A DNA stretch of 64,000 bases from Streptococcus sp. sy004 (lineage in GTDB: Bacteria; Bacillota; Bacilli; Lactobacillales; Streptococcaceae): positions 91,101 to 155,100 of the forward strand of contig NZ_VOHP01000003.1 in the NCBI RefSeq assembly GCF_007859205.1, in the 5' to 3' direction. How positions within the stretch are numbered: position 1 is the stretch's first letter; every line of letters starts with the position of its first letter. Under the pieces are notes generated by a model that did not search any database, was not told the DNA's origin, and saw nothing but the letters and a program-made list of their open reading frames with translations. The translations under genes and the position numbers were made by a program. This document shows positions 1-8,577 of the stretch, piece by piece.

Positions 1-208
1 GATATGAATACATGGTAAAAACCACAAGGACTGAAACAAGGGTATATAATAGCAACAAGGCTAAATTAACAACACCTAAACTTGTTTGCTTTTTGCGGTT
101 CTTTCGACTTCTTTTTGCCATAGCATTCCTTTGCCTTAATTATTTCTTAAATTATCACTTCATTTTATCACAGAATATATTTTTTTTCAATTTTTATCTG
201 CTATTTTG

Positions 209-217
209 TGCTAAAAT
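209..217 (+). promoter_or_regulatory. Extended -10 promoter of cpsY/mtaR
   Basis: TG-C-TAAAAT ends only 6 nt before the ATG at 224, so transcription would start at or near the start codon (leaderless or nearly so). No convincing -35 box is seen. Bases 1-200 upstream are AT-rich and I see no supported gene in them. Confidence 0.55.
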
Positions 218-223
218 AGGACT

Positions 224-1132
224 ATGCGTATCCAACAACTTCATTATATTATCAAAATTGTTGAAACCGGCAGTATCAATGAAGCTGCCAAGCAGCTCTT
301 TATTACCCAGCCCAGTCTTTCTCATGCCGTTCGTGAACTCGAACAAGAAATGGGGATTGAGATTTTTATTCGCCATTCAAAAGGGATTACCCTAACCAGA
401 GATGGCGTTGAATTTCTGTCCTATGCTAGACAGGTCGTTGAGCAGACATCTCTTTTGGAAGAACGTTATAAAAATCAAACGCCCAATCGTGAACTGTTTA
501 GCGTTTCTTCTCAGCACTACTCCTTTGTAGTCAATGCCTTTGTGGCTTTGTTAAAAGGAATCGACATGAGCCAATACGAACTGTTTTTGCGTGAAACACG
601 GACTTGGGAAATTATTGATGACGTGAAAAATTTTCGCTCAGAAATCGGTGTACTCTTTCTTAACAACTATAACCGTGATGTGCTAACTAAGATGTTTGAA
701 GACAATCAACTGACCTATGCTAGTCTTTTCAAAGCCCATCCCCATATCTTTGTCAGCAAGGACAACCCTTTATCACAACGTGAGCGAGTCAGCCTTGATG
801 AACTAGCTGACTTTCCCTACCTAAGTTATGATCAGGGCTTTCACAATTCCTTTTATTTTTCAGAGGAAATTCTCTCTCAAATGTCACATAAAAAGTCCAT
901 CGTGGTCAGTGACCGTGCCACTCTCTTTAATCTCATGGTCGGTCTAAAGGGCTATACCTTGGCGACGGGTATCATCAATAGCCAACTTAATGACCATAAC
1001 ATCGCATCCATCCCCTTAGATATTGACGACGAAATCGAAATCGTTTACCTGAAACATCAAAAGGCCAATCTTTCGAAAATGGGCGAAAAATTCCTAACCT
1101 ATCTGATGAAAGAAGTCCCCAAAGAACAATAA
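224..1132 (+). CDS. mtaR: LysR-family regulator, CpsY/MtaR-like
   Basis: A 302-residue LysR-type transcriptional regulator. The N-terminal winged HTH (about residues 3-60) has the usual LysR pattern, with SINEAAKQLFITQPSLSHAV as the HTH core, followed by a periplasmic-binding-like effector domain. The start MRIQQLHYIIKIVETGS and the SVSSQHYSFVVNAFVALL segment closely match my recollection of streptococcal CpsY/MtaR, which controls methionine uptake and is linked to capsule and immune evasion in S. agalactiae and S. iniae. The methionine role is inferred from the family. The gene stands alone on the plus strand and is followed by a hairpin terminator. There is no clear Shine-Dalgarno; a -10 box lies right before the ATG. 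Confidence 0.8.
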   Translation: MRIQQLHYIIKIVETGSINEAAKQLFITQPSLSHAVRELEQEMGIEIFIRHSKGITLTRDGVEFLSYARQVVEQTSLLEERYKNQTPNRELFSVSSQHYSFVVNAFVALLKGIDMSQYELFLRETRTWEIIDDVKNFRSEIGVLFLNNYNRDVLTKMFEDNQLTYASLFKAHPHIFVSKDNPLSQRERVSLDELADFPYLSYDQGFHNSFYFSEEILSQMSHKKSIVVSDRATLFNLMVGLKGYTLATGIINSQLNDHNIASIPLDIDDEIEIVYLKHQKANLSKMGEKFLTYLMKEVPKEQ

Positions 1133-1140
1133 ACAAAGAA

Positions 1141-1175
1141 GAACCAGCAGACTCGAGTTACTGCTGGTTCTTTTT
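1141..1175. terminator. Terminator between mtaR and rpmH
   Basis: Perfect 10-bp stem GAACCAGCAG/CTGCTGGTTC with a 10-nt loop, followed on the plus strand by a T run. It lies between convergent genes and could serve both. Confidence 0.8.
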
Positions 1176-1178
1176 ATC

Positions 1179-1313
1179 TTATGCAGATAATACTTTACGT
1201 CCTTTACGACGACGGCTTGCTAGTACGCGACGACCGTTTTTAGTTGACATGCGGTGACGGAAACCGTGTTTACGTTGACGACGAATTTTACTTGGTTGAT
1301 AAGTACGTTTCAC
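1179..1313 (-). CDS. rpmH: 50S ribosomal protein L34
   Basis: A 44-residue, very basic protein reading (M)[16 protein letters not shown]... and ending GRKVLSA, the normal length and sequence of bacterial L34, a small protein of the large ribosomal subunit. The start codon is GTG (CAC at 1311-1313 on the plus strand), preceded at 7 nt by a strong GAGGAGG ribosome binding site. In many bacteria rpmH sits directly before rnpA near the origin; here a LytTR/DUF3021 pair and jag-yidC-rnpA lie upstream, so rpmH has its own promoter. Confidence 0.97.
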
Positions 1314-1387
1314 GATAGGAACCTCCTCATAGATTTTCGTATTAGTTTAGCCGGCTATTTTTGATCAGATACTAAACATACTCTATC

Positions 1388-1416
1388 ATTCTATATTAGA
1401 TAACCTTACTTGTCAA
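1388..1416 (-). promoter_or_regulatory. rpmH promoter
   Basis: On the minus strand TTGACA (1411-1416), a 17-bp spacer and TAGAAT (1388-1393). The -35 overlaps the last codons of the DUF3021 gene. The transcript would carry about 65 nt of leader before the rpmH ribosome binding site. Confidence 0.8.
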
Positions 1417-1792
1417 GGTTTTTCTTCAAATGCTGGTTAATCTTTTTTGAAACAACTAGATTGTAAATAAACAAAACCAACCATACAATGCCATAAATCA
1501 TCACAAAACCAGGCACAAAAGATAAGATTTCTGTCATATCTAACCATTGATTTGACAAAAGCATCCCCGCAACAAGCAGGAACATACTACAAAAATGCAA
1601 GAATAAGCGATTGACAAAGTTAATATTCTTCAAATCGAAAATCAAGGCTGCCACTCCCATCAAGCCACTAAAGCCTAACACGCTAAGCACTTGATAAACT
1701 GTCGGCACAAAGCCAATGGTAACAACTTGCCATAAAAAGACGGTTGCTCCAATTCCTACTCCAATGATAAATGATTTTAATAATGTTTTCAT
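1406..1792 (-). CDS. DUF3021 membrane protein, partner of LytTR regulator
   Basis: A 128-residue integral membrane protein with four hydrophobic segments (about residues 6-27, 33-52, 63-82 and 90-113) and a lysine-rich C-terminus, as in the DUF3021 family. It starts with an ATGA overlap inside the stop of the upstream LytTR gene, so the two are translationally coupled. In streptococci small LytTR regulators are commonly encoded with a membrane protein that restrains the regulator (HdrRM/BrsRM-type LytTR regulatory systems). I infer the same anti-regulator role here; the sequence alone does not show it. Confidence 0.75.
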   Translation of the reverse strand: MKTLLKSFIIGVGIGATVFLWQVVTIGFVPTVYQVLSVLGFSGLMGVAALIFDLKNINFVNRLFLHFCSMFLLVAGMLLSNQWLDMTEILSFVPGFVMIYGIVWLVLFIYNLVVSKKINQHLKKNLDK

Positions 1793-2238
1793 ATCCCTAA
1801 AATCCTTTCTAAATCTTTTACATAACGGCGACTAACGCTAGTTTTCAAACCACCCGTCAAATGGGCTAACAGATTACCTGAAAAACTCGCCTCTAAACTT
1901 TTGAGATGATTGATATTGATAATGGTCTGACGAGAAACTTGTACAAAATCTGTCGTAGGTAGTTTTTCCTTGAAGCGGTACAACCGTTCTCGAAAAACCA
2001 AGGTTTGATGCTCAGTTTTGATAAGCAAATCATCGCCAGATACTTCAACCAAAACTACATCAGCTACTGCAAGCATGACTATCCTATCGGCTGTTTTTAT
2101 GGGAATCATCGTGGCTGTTCCATGACTAAAATCATCCAGATAAGAAACCAAGGCAGCGACTTCTTGATCGTAGGCTTGCTTACTAATCGTGACACTTAAT
2201 TCATTTTGTGTGACGTCTTCCTTAAACTGCCATTTCAT
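1789..2238 (-). CDS. LytTR-domain DNA-binding regulator
   Basis: A 149-residue protein whose C-terminal two thirds (about residues 45-145) is a LytTR DNA-binding domain: a beta-rich segment (VVLVEVSGDDLLIKT), then FVQVSRQTIININHL and VSRRYVKDL, all typical of the fold. It has no receiver domain. I chose the ATG at 2238 because AAGGAG lies 6 nt before it; the ATG 18 nt further upstream would place this ribosome binding site inside the gene. It is the first gene of a two-gene unit with the DUF3021 membrane protein. Confidence 0.8.
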   Translation of the reverse strand: MKWQFKEDVTQNELSVTISKQAYDQEVAALVSYLDDFSHGTATMIPIKTADRIVMLAVADVVLVEVSGDDLLIKTEHQTLVFRERLYRFKEKLPTTDFVQVSRQTIININHLKSLEASFSGNLLAHLTGGLKTSVSRRYVKDLERILGI

Positions 2239-2267
2239 GGTGTTCTCCTTTCTCATTTCTTGTCTTT

Positions 2268-2276
2268 ATCATAGCA
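2268..2276 (-). promoter_or_regulatory. Extended -10 promoter of the LytTR/DUF3021 unit
   Basis: Minus-strand TG-C-TATGAT with no good -35 box. About 45 bp further upstream is an ACCGTTGAC element resembling half of the direct-repeat sites bound by LytTR proteins. A weak -35 fits an activator-dependent, possibly autoregulated promoter. Confidence 0.5.
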
Positions 2277-2346
2277 AATAAAAGACACCTTGTGGGTAAA
2301 CTTGGGCTAAGTGGCTAATATTAAATCGTCAACGGTCAAATTGTGC

Positions 2347-2376
2347 AGATAAAAAGAGAGGGAGCTCCTCTCTTTT
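2347..2376 (-). terminator. Terminator after jag
   Basis: Stem AAAAGAGAGG/CCTCTCTTTT with a 5-nt loop just past the jag stop; on the minus strand it ends in a T-rich run. It closes the rnpA-yidC-jag operon. Confidence 0.8.
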
Positions 2377-2377
2377 C

Positions 2378-3364
2378 CTAGTTAATTGGGGTTACAACCA
2401 CATAACGATTCGGATCGCTACCTTCTGAGTAGCTGGTTACTCCTTCTTGTTTGGAAATGGTCTTATGAACCACCTTACGCTCTTGATTGCTCATCGGATC
2501 CATCGTATAGGCCTCACCTGACTCTAAGACACGATTTGCAATCTTCTGAGTAAAATCAACCAAGGTTTCCATGCGATGCTCGACATAATCATGCACATTG
2601 ATTGATACCACAAATTGACGGTCATAGCGGTCATGTAAAAAGTTTTGAGCCAGTAATTGTAGGGACTTCAAAACCTTACCATGATAACCAATCACACGAC
2701 CAGCTTCTGAGGTATCAATCTGCAATTTGATACGTCGCCCTTGATGACTAACTGCAATGTCAGCCTCGACATCCATTTCATCAACAATTGTTTGCACATA
2801 ATTGACAACTTGCTCTATCGCTTGATTTAATTGCTCATTAGTCGATTCAGTTAACTCTACCGCGTCTTTTTGAGGATCGTGAACTTCGACCACTGATTCT
2901 GTTACTTCTGTGACGCCTACTTGTTCACTATCTTCATGAATAACTTGCTCATCGGTTATTTCTGATTCTACCAATTGCTTGTCTTGTTCAAAATCTAAAC
3001 CCAAAGTTTCCTTCAAAAGAGCCTTTGAGAAAATCTTAGATTCCGACAAATCCTCTATTGGAGCTGACTCTACCGGCAATTCGCCACGTTCTTCCAAACG
3101 TTTGATAATGCTGGTTACTTTGCGAAGCTCTCTTGTATCACCAAACGTTTGGGAAAGGTCACGTTCTTGATTTTTTGACACATTGGCAGACTGACTTGGA
3201 CTAATGGACTCTATTTCCACCTGAGCAGGTTTTTTACCAAAACCCAAGAACCCCTTTTTTTCTCGAGAAACCACTTGAATACGAGCCTTCAGACGTGACA
3301 AGTTTAATTCTTTCAAGCCCTTTTCAATTGCTTCTTCAACAGTTTTTCCTGTGAATAAAACCAT
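2378..3364 (-). CDS. jag: RNA-binding protein Jag/KhpB
   Basis: A 328-residue protein with the three Jag regions: Jag-N (residues 1-50, MVLFTGKTVEEAIEKGL... GFLGFGKKPA), a long acidic low-complexity linker, then a KH domain with GRVIGYHGK as its GXXG loop, and a C-terminal R3H domain. In streptococci KhpB works with KhpA as an RNA-binding pair affecting cell elongation and division. The open frame extends 34 codons further upstream into yidC, but AAGGAG lies 7 nt before the ATG at 3364 and Jag proteins begin at this MVLFTG-like motif. It is the last gene of the rnpA-yidC-jag operon. Confidence 0.92.
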   Translation of the reverse strand: MVLFTGKTVEEAIEKGLKELNLSRLKARIQVVSREKKGFLGFGKKPAQVEIESISPSQSANVSKNQERDLSQTFGDTRELRKVTSIIKRLEERGELPVESAPIEDLSESKIFSKALLKETLGLDFEQDKQLVESEITDEQVIHEDSEQVGVTEVTESVVEVHDPQKDAVELTESTNEQLNQAIEQVVNYVQTIVDEMDVEADIAVSHQGRRIKLQIDTSEAGRVIGYHGKVLKSLQLLAQNFLHDRYDRQFVVSINVHDYVEHRMETLVDFTQKIANRVLESGEAYTMDPMSNQERKVVHKTISKQEGVTSYSEGSDPNRYVVVTPIN

Positions 3365-3374
3365 ACTTGTCTCC

Positions 3375-4190
3375 TTATTTTTTACGCTTTTGTGCTTTCT
3401 TTTGTGCACGGCGAATTTTGGACGCTTTTTCTTTTTCTTCTTGGGCCAAACGTTCACGCTCAGCAATCACCTTGAAAGGATTGTTCAAGAGTAAAATTTG
3501 GAAAACTTGATAGGCATTTGACACCACCCAGTACAAGACAACTCCACTTGCCAAGCTAAAACTAATCAATAGAATCATGATTGGCATCATGTAAGTCATT
3601 GCTGTCATGACACCGTTCTTTTCTACTGCAGCCTTACTCATCAGCCAAGACGATAAAAAAGTAAAGATGGCTGCTAGAGCAGGTAGGATAAAATAGGGAT
3701 CTGGTTGGGCAATCTCTGCCCAGAAAAATGTTCCTGATTTGAGAAAATCCACACGAGTCAGCGCTTGATAAAGGGCCAACAACACTGGCATCTGAACCAG
3801 TAGTGGTAATAGACTAGCGTACGGATTGACGCCGTACTCCTTATATAGAGCTTGACTGGCTTCTGCCAAATGTAGACGACTGTCTGTGTCACGACCAGAA
3901 TATTTTACCTGTAACGCACGCAGTTGCGGTTGAAGTTCTTGCATTTTCTGACTCGAACGCATCTGCATATTGAACAAGGGCAGAAGAAGCGTTCTAATCA
4001 GCAAGGTAAATAGCACAATCCCCAACCAAACTTGGCCCCCAAAACCCAGTCCTTTGATGGCTTGGGCAAAGAGATAAACCAAACTATCCCACAAGCCCTT
4101 TGACTGACTGGTTACAGGTTCTTGACCACATGCTGATAGGAATAAAAGTGCTCCTAAAATCCATATGCTAAACATTAGTTTTTTCTTCAT
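3375..4190 (-). CDS. yidC: Membrane protein insertase YidC (lipoprotein type)
   Basis: A 271-residue YidC/Oxa1/SpoIIIJ insertase. The N-terminus has a lipoprotein signal with lipobox LSAC, followed by a short extracellular stretch and a 60KD_IMP core of about five membrane segments (starting [20 protein letters not shown], with the conserved arginine in the first). The C-terminal tail is strongly basic, which in Gram-positive YidC helps bind ribosomes. It inserts membrane proteins alone or with Sec. Streptococci normally have two copies; this is the rnpA-linked one. The start overlaps the end of rnpA by 23 nt. Confidence 0.95.
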   Translation of the reverse strand: MKKKLMFSIWILGALLFLSACGQEPVTSQSKGLWDSLVYLFAQAIKGLGFGGQVWLGIVLFTLLIRTLLLPLFNMQMRSSQKMQELQPQLRALQVKYSGRDTDSRLHLAEASQALYKEYGVNPYASLLPLLVQMPVLLALYQALTRVDFLKSGTFFWAEIAQPDPYFILPALAAIFTFLSSWLMSKAAVEKNGVMTAMTYMMPIMILLISFSLASGVVLYWVVSNAYQVFQILLLNNPFKVIAERERLAQEEKEKASKIRRAQKKAQKRKK

Positions 4191-4533
4191 GATTATTCCC
4201 TTCCTGGTAAAGTCCTGCTAATTTTAACACATGACGCAGGTTTTGTTTGAAGTCTTGATGATTAAGTTCCTCCGCTCCTTTTCGAGCAATGACGACAAAA
4301 TCATAGGCTAACAGATGAGGAGAAAACTCTTGTAATAAGTGGCGAAATTGTCGTTTAATGCCATTACGAACAACAGCATTACCTAGCTTCTTGCTAACTG
4401 ATAAACCAACTCGAAAATGAGCTTGATCTTTGACCAAAAAATAGACAACAAACTTACGATTGGCCACACTTTTTCCCTGATCAAAAATCAAACTAAAGTC
4501 TTTTTCTGTTTTTACCCGATAACTTTTTCTCAA
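4168..4533 (-). CDS. rnpA: Ribonuclease P protein component
   Basis: A 121-residue basic protein with the RnpA core: an N-terminal [17 protein letters not shown], the RNR-like helix segment [25 protein letters not shown], and [12 protein letters not shown]. It binds the RNase P RNA for tRNA 5' maturation. The start I chose is TTG at 4533, preceded by AGGTGG at 9 nt; the longer frame from 4593 would begin upstream of the promoter -10 box, so it cannot be the real start. Its 3' end overlaps yidC by 23 nt, implying coupling. Confidence 0.93.
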   Translation of the reverse strand: MRKSYRVKTEKDFSLIFDQGKSVANRKFVVYFLVKDQAHFRVGLSVSKKLGNAVVRNGIKRQFRHLLQEFSPHLLAYDFVVIARKGAEELNHQDFKQNLRHVLKLAGLYQEGNNHEEKTNV

Positions 4534-4564
4534 AACGCTATTCCACCTATCTAACTTACCTTTT

Positions 4565-4593
4565 ATTATACCATAAGTGATTAAAATTCCCAA
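4565..4593 (-). promoter_or_regulatory. rnpA operon promoter
   Basis: Minus strand TTGGGA (4588-4593), 17-bp spacer, TATAAT (4565-4570). The start site would be near 4558, about 25 nt before the TTG start codon of rnpA. Confidence 0.75.
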
Positions 4594-4686
4594 AACCTTA
4601 TCAAATCAAGCCACTAAAACCACTCATGGTAAAGCTGCATTTTTCATCATATCTGTTAGAAAAGGCATGTTATTTTCTACTGCCTG

Positions 4687-5433
4687 TTAAGTGTTTAGCT
4701 CTAAGGCATAGCTAAGGGCACTAAGGGCATATAGGGGAGCTGTTTCTGCACGCATAATTCTAGGACCAAAGCCCACTACTTGAGCGCCAGAATCTGTAAG
4801 TAGCTCAACCTCTGCTGGCGATATGCCCCCTTCTGGCCCAAAAATAAAGAGCAATTTCTGGCCAGATGCGACTTGTTCTAGCCCCTTGACCAAATTCGAT
4901 TTTTCACCCGCCTTGGCACTCTCTTCATAAGCCAAGAAAATTTGATCAAACTGGGATAATTGAGCTAAAAATTCCTGCTTGTCTGCAAAAAGTTCAACAT
5001 GAGGTATGCGATTTCGCTTGCTTTGCTGGGCTGCTCCTTGAGCAATCTTAGTTAATTTCTCAACTTTTTTGTTTAATTTTTTCTTGTCCCAACGCACAAC
5101 CGACCAGTCTGCCGGAAAGGCCCAAATCTGACTAGCCCCTAATTCTGTCGCCTTTTGCGTGATAAAGTCTAACTTATCTCCCTTGGGAAATCCTACGGCA
5201 ATCGTGACCTCAACTGGTAGCTCAACATGATCAGACAATTCTTCTACAATCAAAAAAGTCTGACTAGCTGGATCCACTACCTTTGCCAAGCGTTTGATCC
5301 CATCTTCAAATACCAAAATGACTTGATCATCCGTTTGCAAACGCATGACCGTGAACATGTGTTTGATGGTATCCTTATCTGTTATTATCACGTTTTTCCC
5401 AGTCGGTACTCCCTTTACAAAATATTCTTGCAT
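4687..5433 (-). CDS. rsmE: 16S rRNA (uracil-1498-N3)-methyltransferase RsmE
   Basis: A 248-residue SPOUT-type methyltransferase. It has an N-terminal PUA-like part (MQEYFVKG... HMFTVMRLQTDDQV) and a C-terminal SAM-binding knot with KATELGASQIWAFP, FIFGPEGGISPAEV and LGxRIMRAETA-type motif (FGPRIMRAETAPLYAL). It methylates U1498 of 16S rRNA. The ATG at 5433 overlaps the prmA stop (TAATG), with GGTGG just before it; the longer frame upstream lies inside prmA. It is the last gene of the MazG-DUF3013-prmA-rsmE unit. Confidence 0.95.
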   Translation of the reverse strand: MQEYFVKGVPTGKNVIITDKDTIKHMFTVMRLQTDDQVILVFEDGIKRLAKVVDPASQTFLIVEELSDHVELPVEVTIAVGFPKGDKLDFITQKATELGASQIWAFPADWSVVRWDKKKLNKKVEKLTKIAQGAAQQSKRNRIPHVELFADKQEFLAQLSQFDQIFLAYEESAKAGEKSNLVKGLEQVASGQKLLFIFGPEGGISPAEVELLTDSGAQVVGFGPRIMRAETAPLYALSALSYALELNT

Positions 5434-6371
5434 TAGCCACCAATCACTCCTGAAACGTTCTCTGTTTTTTTGAAAATGCAGGCATTCCACTCACCCTGAA
5501 TCATATGGGTTTCTAAGAAGAAACCCGCTTCTTCAGCCTTGGTCTTAACCAAGTCCCACTTGTCTGAAATAATCCCTGACATAATCAAGTAACCTTCTGG
5601 CTTGAGCAAGCGATAAGCGTCGTCTGTCAAATTTACCAAAATATCGGCTAGGATATTGGCAACAATGACATCAGCTTCTTGCTCCACACCACGCAACAAA
5701 TCGCCTGTTGCCACCTTGATATTAGCCACGGTCTGATTAAGGGCAATGTTTTCTTGTGCCACGCGCACGGCCACATCGTCCAAATCATAGGCATATATCT
5801 CCTTAGCACCCAGTAAAGAACTGGCAATAGACAAAACACCGCTTCCTGTCCCAACATCAAGCACGGTTTCACCACCACGCAAAACCTGCGACAAAGCATA
5901 TAAACTCATCTTAGTGGTCGGGTGTGTTCCCGTCCCAAATGCCATGCCTGGATCTAGGCGGATAACTTTTTCATTAGCACTTACCTGATACTCTGTCCAA
6001 GACGGCACAATGGTCAAATCATGGGTAATCCGAGCCGGTTCATAGTACTTCTTCCAATTATCAGCCCAATCTTCCTCAGCCAAATCTTGCACACGAATGT
6101 TCACATCATTCATCTGTAAGATGGCCAAGCCCTGCTCGATTTGCTGACGCACTTGTATCAACTCCATCGTATCTGGATAGTATCCCGTCACCTTAATCAT
6201 ATCTGACTGCTCTACATCAGGATAAAGCTCACCAAAACGATCTTCCTGTCCAAGATAATCAGCCGAATCACTAATGGCAACCCCCTGACTACCTGTTTCA
6301 ATTAAGAGATTACTAACCAATTCTTCCTGCTCACGCTTCACCGTGAGTTCAATTTCCTGCCATTTGTCCAT
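5433..6371 (-). CDS. prmA: Ribosomal protein L11 methyltransferase
   Basis: A 312-residue PrmA protein: an N-terminal substrate-recognition ferredoxin-like domain (residues 1-100) and a Rossmann methyltransferase with SAM motif [15 protein letters not shown] and the catalytic-loop region [12 protein letters not shown]. It trimethylates L11. The sequence [16 protein letters not shown] before the SAM motif is a hallmark of the family. It is followed without a gap by rsmE, a common pairing of two translation-apparatus methylases in Firmicutes. Confidence 0.96.
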   Translation of the reverse strand: MDKWQEIELTVKREQEELVSNLLIETGSQGVAISDSADYLGQEDRFGELYPDVEQSDMIKVTGYYPDTMELIQVRQQIEQGLAILQMNDVNIRVQDLAEEDWADNWKKYYEPARITHDLTIVPSWTEYQVSANEKVIRLDPGMAFGTGTHPTTKMSLYALSQVLRGGETVLDVGTGSGVLSIASSLLGAKEIYAYDLDDVAVRVAQENIALNQTVANIKVATGDLLRGVEQEADVIVANILADILVNLTDDAYRLLKPEGYLIMSGIISDKWDLVKTKAEEAGFFLETHMIQGEWNACIFKKTENVSGVIGG

Positions 6372-6398
6372 ATCGTTGCTCCATTTCTTCTAGTTTTC

Positions 6399-6836
6399 TC
6401 AATACCTCGGATAAGCATAATAGGCTGTTTCAGTCAGTTCTGCCTTACCTTTTTCAAAAGTTTCCTTGTCCCAAGTCATGACAAAATCTTCCTGCTCATC
6501 GTCCATGAGAAAGTCCATGATACCATCTAAGCCCTCATCTGCCACTTGGTTAAGGTATTGAGCAAAATAGGCTAGAAACTCTCGTGAGAAGCCTTTTTTC
6601 GCCTCAAATGGCAGAGCCACTAGGTAGTCTTCTGCGTCAAATTTGGTCTTTTCTGGATTGTAAAAAAGAACAAATTCTTCTAAGGCTACCGGTTCTTCCA
6701 CATCTGCCAACCCTACTTCCAAAATAAAACTCAACTCCACTGCATGATTTTGCTTCTGCCAATCAATCGCATAATCATAGTGAAAATGCTTATCCATTTC
6801 TTCTTCCAATACTGATAAAAAACCATACTTTGCCAT
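6399..6836 (-). CDS. DUF3013 family protein
   Basis: A 145-residue acidic cytoplasmic protein beginning MAKYGFLSVLEEEMDKHFHYDYAIDW, recognisable as the streptococcal/lactococcal DUF3013 family. No catalytic motif or membrane segment is visible and the function is unknown. It lies 2 nt downstream of the MazG-like gene and 27 nt upstream of prmA, so it is probably cotranscribed with both. Conservation of this neighbourhood in streptococci is from memory. Confidence 0.8.
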   Translation of the reverse strand: MAKYGFLSVLEEEMDKHFHYDYAIDWQKQNHAVELSFILEVGLADVEEPVALEEFVLFYNPEKTKFDAEDYLVALPFEAKKGFSREFLAYFAQYLNQVADEGLDGIMDFLMDDEQEDFVMTWDKETFEKGKAELTETAYYAYPRY

Positions 6837-6838
6837 TG

Positions 6839-7174
6839 TTATCTCCTTTGTTCCATAAATGTTTCTAGATTAGTTTGATGACCGTATTTGACCGATGCTT
6901 GCCTGTCTTTTTCTAAGATTGTCTTGGTCAGGTCTAATTGATTAACCGCAGCCAAAGCCAAGGTATAATGTAAAATATCTGCCAACTCTTCTGCCAAACG
7001 TTCAGATAAGTCTGTTTCAGCTACTATATCTTTGCGACCTGCACGCTGATTGAGTAGTTCTGCCACTTCGCCAATTTCTTCCACCAATTTCATAAAAAGA
7101 GCTTGCTCAGGCATTCCTACTCCATAGCGATGACGCAAATAATCTTCTAAAATCGCAACCGTCACTTGAGTCAT
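6839..7174 (-). CDS. MazG-like nucleotide pyrophosphohydrolase
   Basis: A 111-residue all-alpha protein with the MazG-type metal-binding pattern: LVEEIGEVAELL (EExxE) and, about 30 residues later, LAEELADILHYT (ExxD). Such proteins hydrolyse (d)NTPs to monophosphates, often as a house-cleaning activity; the substrate here is unknown. I chose the ATG at 7174 (MTQVTVAI); the 17 extra codons upstream cover the promoter region. It heads a leftward unit with DUF3013-prmA-rsmE and is divergent from rarA. Confidence 0.8.
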   Translation of the reverse strand: MTQVTVAILEDYLRHRYGVGMPEQALFMKLVEEIGEVAELLNQRAGRKDIVAETDLSERLAEELADILHYTLALAAVNQLDLTKTILEKDRQASVKYGHQTNLETFMEQRR

Positions 7175-7201
7175 CTTCTTTTCCCCACTATCTAAATATA
7201 G

Positions 7202-7214
7202 TATAATAATTATA
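7202..7214. promoter_or_regulatory. Back-to-back -10 boxes for rarA and the MazG unit
   Basis: GTATAATAATTATAC (7201-7215) is a 7+1+7 palindrome that supplies TATAAT on the plus strand (7202-7207, for rarA) and on the minus strand (7209-7214, for the MazG unit). Both -35 regions are poor. The two promoters cannot be occupied at once, so the divergent units may compete for polymerase. Confidence 0.6.
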
Positions 7215-7239
7215 CCATAAAGCATTGGAAAGGATACTT

Positions 7240-8532
7240 ATGATAGACAATCTCGCTCTTCGCATGCGACCCCAAACCATTGATCAGATTATCGGCCAAG
7301 AGCATTTGGTTGGCACAGGTAAAATTATCCGTCGAATGGTGGAAGCCAACCGTTTAACCTCTATGATTTTGTATGGGCCACCTGGCATTGGTAAGACGTC
7401 GATTGCCAGTGCTATCGCTGGCACAACCAAGTATGCCTTTCGTACTTTTAATGCTACGATTGATAGCAAAAAACGACTACAGGAAATTGCCGAAGAAGCC
7501 AAATTTTCAGGTGGTTTAGTGCTTCTACTTGATGAAATCCACCGTTTAGATAAAACCAAGCAAGATTTTCTGCTACCGCTCCTAGAGCAAGGAATAATGA
7601 TTATGATTGGAGCAACAACAGAAAATCCTTTCTTCTCTGTCACCCCTGCCATTCGTAGCCGAGTACAGATTTTTGAGCTAGAACCCTTGACCACTGAACA
7701 AGTCAAACAGGCTATCCAGCTAGCATTAACTGATAAGGAAAGAGGTTTTCCTTTCCCAGTAAGACTTAATGAGGACGCCTTGGACTTCATCGCCATTTCC
7801 ACCAATGGTGATTTGCGTTCAGCCTACAATTCACTTGATTTAGCCGTTTTATCTACCCCAGAAGAAAAAGACAGTAGTCGTCATATCACACTAGATATTA
7901 TCCAAAATAGCCTGCAAAGGTCTTACATCACCATGGATAAAAATGGTGATGGGCATTACGATACCTTATCAGCCCTACAAAAATCAATTCGTGGTTCAGA
8001 TGTCAATGCCAGCCTTCACTACGCTGCTCGCTTGATTGCAGCAGGAGATTTACCTAGTTTGGCTAGACGATTAACTGTGATTGCTTATGAAGATATTGGA
8101 CTCGCTAACCCAGAAGCCCAAATTCATACCGTAACTGCCCTTGAGGCCGCTCAAAAGATCGGTTTTCCTGAAGCAAGGATATTGATTGCAAATGTGGTGA
8201 TTGATTTAGCCCTATCTCCAAAATCCAACTCAGCCTATCTGGCTATGGATCAAGCTCTAGCTGATTTGAAAACGTATGGCAATCTTCCTATTCCTAGACA
8301 CTTAAGAGATGGGCATTATGCTGGTATCCAAGAATTAGGCAATGCCCAAAACTATCTTTATCCCCACAACTATCCTGACAAATGGGTTAAACAAGATTAC
8401 CTACCTAAGCAATTGACTAGGGCAAATTATTTTCAACCCAATCAAACAGGAAAGTATGAACGAACCTTAGCCATGACCAAAGAACGAATCGACCAACTCT
8501 TAAAAAATCATGAAAGCCCTCTCAAAAAATGA
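7240..8532 (+). CDS. rarA: Replication-associated recombination protein RarA (MgsA)
   Basis: A 430-residue AAA+ ATPase of the RarA/MgsA/WRNIP1 family. Walker A is GPPGIGKTS (about residues 46-54) and Walker B LLLLDEIHR; sensor 1 is GATTENPFF. The C-terminal tetramerisation region follows (RHLRDGHYAG, NYLYPHNYPDKWVKQDYLP), typical of the family. RarA acts at stalled replication forks and gaps. The ATG at 7240 follows GGAAAGGA; the TTG 15 nt earlier overlaps this ribosome binding site and is rejected. It is monocistronic and is followed by the 6S RNA promoter. Confidence 0.95.
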   Translation: MIDNLALRMRPQTIDQIIGQEHLVGTGKIIRRMVEANRLTSMILYGPPGIGKTSIASAIAGTTKYAFRTFNATIDSKKRLQEIAEEAKFSGGLVLLLDEIHRLDKTKQDFLLPLLEQGIMIMIGATTENPFFSVTPAIRSRVQIFELEPLTTEQVKQAIQLALTDKERGFPFPVRLNEDALDFIAISTNGDLRSAYNSLDLAVLSTPEEKDSSRHITLDIIQNSLQRSYITMDKNGDGHYDTLSALQKSIRGSDVNASLHYAARLIAAGDLPSLARRLTVIAYEDIGLANPEAQIHTVTALEAAQKIGFPEARILIANVVIDLALSPKSNSAYLAMDQALADLKTYGNLPIPRHLRDGHYAGIQELGNAQNYLYPHNYPDKWVKQDYLPKQLTRANYFQPNQTGKYERTLAMTKERIDQLLKNHESPLKK

Positions 8533-8542
8533 CTGCTAGGAC

Positions 8543-8570
8543 TTGAATTTTTTAATAAATGTGATATGAT
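8543..8570 (+). promoter_or_regulatory. Promoter of 6S RNA / tRNA-Lys
   Basis: TTGAAT (8543-8548), 16-bp spacer, TATGAT (8565-8570); predicted start near 8577. Confidence 0.65.
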
Positions 8571-8577
8571 AAAGATA

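Noticed and set aside
12..395. Plus-strand ORF of 127 residues at the left edge
   Set aside because: It overlaps mtaR in another frame, has low-complexity Phe/Leu-rich AT-derived sequence and no family resemblance.
3365..3466. N-terminal Lys-rich extension of Jag
   Set aside because: It is the yidC C-terminal coding region in another frame; Jag begins at MVLFTGKT with AAGGAG upstream.
4534..4593. Longer rnpA beginning at TTG 4593
   Set aside because: The -10 box TATAAT lies inside this extension, so it would not be transcribed from that promoter; the TTG at 4533 has a ribosome binding site and the family N-terminus.
7284..7805. 173-residue ORF antisense to rarA
   Set aside because: Serine/arginine-rich shadow of a well-recognised AAA+ gene; the same applies to the antisense ORFs in ftsH, ychF and dnaA.
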